A stretch of DNA of 51,357 bases from Bacteroidales bacterium UBA5072 (GTDB lineage: Bacteria > Bacteroidota > Bacteroidia > Bacteroidales > UBA10428): the NCBI GenBank assembly GCA_002415855.1, contig DIAS01000065.1:1-51357 (forward strand), given 5' to 3'. How positions within the stretch are numbered: position 1 is the first letter of the stretch; each line of letters opens with the position of its first letter. The notes beneath the pieces were generated by a model that worked only from the letters and a program-made list of their open reading frames with translations, searched no databases and was not told the origin of the DNA. Below, piece after piece: positions 50,743 through 51,357 of the stretch. The translations under genes were made by a program, and so were the position numbers.

Positions 50743-51012
50743 ATGGCTAAAGAATCATTGAAGGCCCGCGAAGTAAGGCGTAAAAACCTTGTTGAAAAGT
50801 TTGCCGCAAAAAGGGCGAAGCTGAAAGCGGAAGGCGATTTTCAGGAACTCAGCCGCTTGCCCAGGAATTCAAATCCTATACGGTTGCACAACCGCTGCAA
50901 ACTAACCGGAAGGCCGAAAGGATACATGCGTCAGTTTGGAATCAGCAGGATTGCATTCAGGGAGCTTGCTTCCAAAGGTTTGATCCCCGGTGTTAAGAAA
51001 GCCAGCTGGTAA
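50743..51012 (+). CDS. rpsN: 30S ribosomal protein S14, zinc-free form
   Basis: 89 residues; small-subunit head protein. RNSNPIRLHNRCKLTGRPKG and FGISRIAFRELASKGLIPGV are diagnostic. It lacks the CxxC pairs of the zinc-binding (C+) type and has the longer C- form, which works without zinc. Confidence 0.98.
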   Translation: MAKESLKAREVRRKNLVEKFAAKRAKLKAEGDFQELSRLPRNSNPIRLHNRCKLTGRPKGYMRQFGISRIAFRELASKGLIPGVKKASW

Positions 51013-51041
51013 TTACAGGTCAATCAAAAAAAATTAAAACG

Positions 51042-51357
51042 ATGACAGATCCGATAGCAGATTATTTAACACGATTGAGGAATGCAATTTCCGCCAAGCA
51101 CAAAGTGGTTGAGATTCCCTCTTCCAATCTGAAAAAGAATATAACCAAGATATTATTCGAAAAGGGTTATATCCTGAATTACAAATTTGTCGATGACAAA
51201 ACGCAGGGTAGCATCAAGATTGCCCTGAAATATCATGCCGAAACCAAACAGCCTGCCATCCGTGCCCTCGAGCGTGTAAGTTCTCCCGGACTTCGGAAAT
51301 ACGTTGGTTCAGAAGAGCTTCCCAGGGTACTGAACGGACTTGGCATTGCCATTGTTT
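51042..51357 (+). CDS. rpsH: 30S ribosomal protein S8, truncated by the window edge
   Basis: The first 105 codons are present, starting at the ATG at 51042, and the frame is still open at the right edge. MTDPIADYLTRLRNAISAKH and the later SSPGLRKYVGSEELPRVLNG match S8. Only the last about 25 residues are missing. S8 binds 16S rRNA helix 21 and in E. coli represses the spc operon. Confidence 0.97.
   Translation, partial: MTDPIADYLTRLRNAISAKHKVVEIPSSNLKKNITKILFEKGYILNYKFVDDKTQGSIKIALKYHAETKQPAIRALERVSSPGLRKYVGSEELPRVLNGLGIAIV

Overview
The window is chromosomal DNA of a Bacteroidota (Bacteroidetes) species, most likely in or near the Bacteroidales/Marinilabiliales. The evidence is internal: SusC/SusD pairs, a C-terminal type IX secretion sorting domain, the short 286-residue primary sigma factor of this phylum, several copies of its -7 promoter element TAnnTTTG, DUF4249 next to a TonB-dependent transporter, and an rpsL-rpsG-fusA-rpsJ ribosomal cluster without tuf. 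No species can be named from the sequence alone. No tRNA, rRNA, CRISPR array, transposase or integrase was seen.

Layout. 1-190 is gene-free but carries TGTCC/GGACA half-sites and a sigma-54-like box reading out of the left edge. 191-9527 is mostly housekeeping: a beta-hydroxyacid dehydrogenase, a HerA-like ATPase, ahcY with ribF just upstream, a eukaryote-like glycogen branching enzyme, a lipoprotein and the primary sigma factor. 9829-13496 has a DMT permease, a very small lipoprotein, a CrtI-like FAD oxidoreductase and a rhomboid protease that starts at TTG.

13596-28649 is the main catabolic block. A six-gene minus-strand operon encodes an AgaS-like sugar-phosphate isomerase/deaminase, a GatZ/KbaZ-like protein, a PfkB kinase, a class II aldolase, an exported amidohydrolase and a lipoprotein GH36 alpha-galactosidase-like enzyme. 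Divergent from it is a DeoR/AgaR-type regulator, followed by a minus-strand susC-susD-PKD lipoprotein operon and a second DMT permease divergent from susC. This looks like a polysaccharide-utilization-type locus for alpha-linked galactosamine/GalNAc or a galactose derivative, feeding the tagatose-1,6-bisphosphate route with a DMT permease where enterobacteria use a PTS. A shared AATGAAAG/TTTCATAA motif lies at the promoters of both divergent regions and is a candidate operator for the DeoR protein.

28702-31655 holds a TPR protein and a flavodoxin-fold protein. 31799-38038 is a four-gene unit with a textbook promoter: an STN-type TonB-dependent transporter, a DUF4249 lipoprotein, an exported MG2-like protein carrying what looks like a TonB plug domain without a barrel, and a small exported protein of unknown function. 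This is the best candidate for an under-described envelope system. 38106-41144 encodes a Tat-exported sugar isomerase/epimerase-like protein and a T9SS-secreted GH16 beta-glucanase.

41290 to the right edge is the str-S10-spc ribosomal protein cluster (rpsL to a truncated rpsH), all on the plus strand with short gaps, from a promoter at about 41219-41248.
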